DNA of 64,000 nt from Methylobacterium sp. SyP6R. Lineage in GTDB: Bacteria; Pseudomonadota; Alphaproteobacteria; Rhizobiales; Beijerinckiaceae. A program made the translations under genes and the position numbers. The notes under the pieces were generated by a model. It saw nothing but the letters and a program-made list of their open reading frames with translations. It was not told the DNA's origin and did not search any database. Below are positions 63,919 through 64,000 of this stretch, in pieces (the first letter of the stretch is position 1; the number at the start of each line of letters is the position of its first letter). Where the stretch lies: NCBI RefSeq assembly GCF_019216885.1, contig NZ_JAAQRC020000001.1, positions 3,020,501 to 3,084,500 on the forward strand, read 5' to 3'.

Positions 63919-64000
63919 ACGAGCAACGACACCGTGACGACCGAGGCGATGTGCGAGAGGAGGATCGCCCCCGAGGTCACGCCGGCTTCGAGCCCGTAGA
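63903..64000 (-). CDS. C-terminal end of a membrane transporter, probably AEC family
   Basis: The last 31 codons of a minus-strand gene enter from the right edge: the product ends [20 protein letters not shown] followed by [11 protein letters not shown] and a TGA at 63903-63905. The final hydrophobic helix after an Ala-Gly-x-x-Ser-Gly segment is typical of auxin-efflux-carrier/malonate-type permeases. The fragment is too short to be sure. The stop lies inside a 17-bp tandem repeat. Confidence 0.55.
   Translation of the reverse strand, partial: YGLEAGVTSGAILLSHIASVVTVSLLVAWLA

Noticed and set aside
62332-63999. A 555-codon open frame antisense to gltX
   Set aside because: It mirrors gltX, with Arg/Gly/Val-rich sequence lacking any fold signature.

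Overview
The window reads as a chromosomal segment of a high-GC methylotrophic alphaproteobacterium, most likely Methylobacterium or Methylorubrum. The evidence is a lanthanide-type methanol dehydrogenase cluster (xoxF, xoxG, xoxJ), the codon and base composition, and the dispersed intergenic repeats. The assignment is inference; no rRNA is present to test it.

Layout. 1-15.4 kb: ordinary chromosome. It holds a cut response regulator, a WD40 protein, a VapD/Cas2-like protein, an O-antigen-ligase-like membrane protein, a translationally coupled trio (HAD nucleotidase, 43-aa membrane peptide, zincin), argB, a MOSC protein, clpB with a strong terminator, a haloacid-dehalogenase-type enzyme, trpS, an endonuclease III relative and yciB. 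15.4-24.0 kb: an accessory quorum-sensing island with three consecutive luxR-luxI modules. Module 1 (luxR1, luxI1) is split by two head-to-tail IS110 elements that differ at three bases. Module 2 has an intact luxR, a decayed luxI relic and a divergent frameshifted XRE regulator. Module 3 (luxR3, luxI2) is compact and intact and is followed by a small unknown gene. A tRNA-Thr(UGU) closes the island. 24.3-33.2 kb: a hydrolase, an asparaginase-fold protein, trmO, and the PQQ/lanthanide methanol oxidation set (MBL-fold protein, xoxF, xoxG, xoxJ, CxxxCW protein), then an unusual SDR. 33.3-43.6 kb: an orphan osmoprotectant-type ABC ATPase, priA, a Tricorn-like protease, a pirin and small unknown genes. 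43.7-52.3 kb: a polyol operon like the mtlEFGKDYZ set of pseudomonads (xylulokinase, fructokinase, ABC transporter, mannitol dehydrogenase). 52.4-56.7 kb: hemN with an FNR-type box, nudC, a DapA-family protein and an inositol-monophosphatase-family protein. 56.7-61.6 kb: an iron-uptake set (TonB receptor, two small membrane proteins, PepSY protein). The end holds gltX and the last codons of a probable AEC-family transporter.

How the parts work together. The xox genes oxidise methanol in the periplasm and pass electrons to a dedicated cytochrome c. The polyol operon imports mannitol- or arabitol-type sugar alcohols, oxidises them to ketoses and phosphorylates these. The quorum-sensing island should make and sense at least two acyl-homoserine-lactone signals.

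The most notable observations are: the three-module luxR/luxI array with its relic; stem-loops overlapping the ribosome-binding sites of both intact luxI genes; and the tandem IS110 pair. All three IS110 junctions share a CT dinucleotide, and the element's upstream non-coding region carries an 8-base match to its own target flank, as expected for a bridge-RNA-guided recombinase.
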